Source of the DNA: Halichondria panicea
Lineage: Eukaryota > Porifera > Demospongiae > Suberitida > Halichondriidae
NCBI RefSeq assembly: GCF_963675165.1
Contig: NC_087380.1
Coordinates: 1,293,803 to 1,357,802, forward strand
Direction of reading: 5' to 3'
DNA: 64,000 nucleotides
Shown piece after piece: positions 62,930 to 64,000 of this stretch; positions within the stretch are counted from its first letter, which is position 1; each line of letters starts with the position of its first letter. The position numbers and the translations under genes are program-made. The notes beneath the pieces were generated by a model. The model was given only the letters and a program-made list of their open reading frames with translations. It ran no database searches and had not been told where the DNA came from.

Positions 62930-63616
62930 AGTTCATGTATACGACCTCAAGCTACTGTTGGACTTTGTACCCACCCCTCTCGACGGAGAGGTCAGCCAGT
63001 ACTACCTCTGGGGGATGGACAAGGTGGAAGAGTGTGTTGTGTGCTGTAGATACTAATCATCATTTACTCATTACTGACATGACTGAGAAAGTATACACTA
63101 TACTGAAAGCTTAGAACTGTACAACTCCAGCAGGAGGCTTCTCTGCATCATAGTCTTTAACATAGGTATCATCCATATTCATAATTATTTTGGGACAGTA
63201 GCACCCTCTCCTTGCTAGTGTCCCTGTGGCTATACTCCCCACAGTGGATATGCAGGGGTGCTGAGAATAATTAAGTGAGTATTTTGGGCATTGTACCAGA
63301 GACGTGGTGTCAATCTTATTGGGTCTCACACAATATTTGCACGTTTACACACAATGCATACTATACTGTTAGTATACTGTTGAACTCATTCTATCTCTTT
63401 CCTATACAGATCAAAGAAGAAATAGCTAATGGCCACTTCAACCCCAACAGTGCTCTTGTGTGTCTCAAGTTTATGATACGACACGGACTCATCACACCAG
63501 AAACAGGTGAGAGCATTTTATAGACAGTCCGAGTGATTGTTCCCGTTCCCATTCCCCATACAGAGCCACTGTACGAACACCTGTCCTGCTGTTCCCATAT
63601 CAACCACTACCAGTGA
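62930..63616 (+). CDS. 3' exons of a Nudix hydrolase, DUF4743 / TPK3-like type (partial)
   Basis: Three exon-like blocks share one frame: about 62930-63038 (VYDLKLLLDFVPTPLDGEVS, then MDKVEECV), 63410-63506 (IKEEIANGHFNPNSALVCLK, then FMIRHGLITPET) and 63564-63616 (EPLYEHLSCC..., stop TGA at 63614). The pattern DLxLxxDFxPxxxDGEV, a valine/glutamate helix, then F.PN.ALV..F.IRHG.I.P..EP is that of the C-terminal part of Nudix hydrolases with an N-terminal DUF4743, related to plant Nudix 20/24 and fungal thiamine pyrophosphokinase N-termini. The Nudix box itself and DUF4743 are not in the window. The first block's 5' boundary is uncertain; an indel may be present. The block lies between two UHRF RING fragments and is probably a gene fragment moved by duplication. 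Confidence 0.5.
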
Positions 63617-63781
63617 TCTATATGGACACTTGACATTGTAGCGTCTTTTTTAATGAGTTTTGTGCACTCCACATTAATTATACATCACGTGGATTTGGTC
63701 TGTAACAGGCATGAAATGCCGCGTGGATTTTCGGCTGTATATTGATAATGCACAATGTTTATCTTTGTTTCCCTCCCTAAG

Positions 63782-63873
63782 GCTGGTCTGCTGAGAGACA
63801 TTCAACTGCATCGTGTGTCAGGAGGTGGTCTACCAGCCCCATCACTACCACCTGCAGCCACAACATCTGTAAG
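63782..63873 (+). pseudogene. UHRF1/2-like fragment G, half RING only
   Basis: A seventh RING-exon remnant. It starts AGLL after an AAG acceptor, lacks 11 nt that encode SRIQ in the others, and has an extra base in the QPVTT codons. It ends TGCAGCCACAACATCTGTAAG with a normal donor. Confidence 0.75.
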
Positions 63874-64000
63874 GTGGGGAACCACAGGTCCTTTGTGTGG
63901 CTTCATAACATTGCTGAGGAATGCAGCTGAAGCTTTTTGCTATCTTTGTATCAGGAGCACTCAGTCTCTTGATTGCATCTATATATTATAGATATAAATG
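63874..64000. other. sequence after RING fragment G, like that before each RPTP gene
   Basis: GGTGGGGAACCACAGG and GGCTTCATAACATTGCTGAGGAATGCAGCT match the sequence that follows the RING block at 4200 and 28119. Another array unit may therefore begin beyond the window. Confidence 0.4.

Overview
The window is intron-rich animal DNA. It has GT-AG introns, mostly 40-1,300 bp long, AT-rich non-coding sequence full of short palindromes and TA/CA microsatellites, and metazoan-type receptor tyrosine phosphatase and UHRF genes. Composition and gene style recall a demosponge such as Amphimedon; that is an inference and no database was searched. All recognised genes are on the + strand.

The main content is a head-to-tail tandem array of receptor-type protein tyrosine phosphatase (RPTP) genes. 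There is one 3' fragment (265-1958) and five copies with a signal-peptide exon: 4496-13326, 17238-26172, 28431-37301, 39635-47897 and 51455-61595. Each has about 25 exons. The encoded order is signal peptide, Ig-like domain, six or seven Sushi/CCP domains (one exon each, phase 1-1), a second Ig-like domain, a transmembrane helix, a short basic juxtamembrane segment, an I-set Ig domain that by topology lies in the cytoplasm, a catalytic PTP domain (WPD loop and [10 protein letters not shown]) and a degenerate second PTP domain. Copies 1, 4 and 5 read through without a break. Copy 2 has a lost splice acceptor and a frameshift, copy 3 has three breaks, and the leading fragment has a 5-nt deletion in the second PTP domain.

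The spacers between receptor genes carry a fragment of a UHRF1/2-like gene: the C-terminal half of the SRA domain, linker exons and the first half of the RING. The fragment was duplicated along with the receptors and is decaying. It is best preserved at 2765-4200, has stops or lost Cys in the next two spacers, is almost absent at 37-39 kb and 48-51 kb, and is reduced to scraps after 62 kb. At 62.9-63.6 kb the 3' exons of a Nudix hydrolase of the DUF4743 type sit between two RING fragments.

The array falls into two sub-types. Units 1-3 have a ~1 kb intron 15 and UHRF remnants; units 4-5 have an ~80-90 bp intron 15, ~210 bp CA repeats and TE-filled spacers. Several non-autonomous DNA transposons and foldback elements interrupt it, and some have empty sites in the sister copies. 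The main lead is the receptor family itself: an apparently undescribed Ig-Sushi-Ig / intracellular-Ig / PTP-PTP architecture whose outermost domain is the most variable part. It is a candidate for self/non-self or pathogen recognition, which is inference only.
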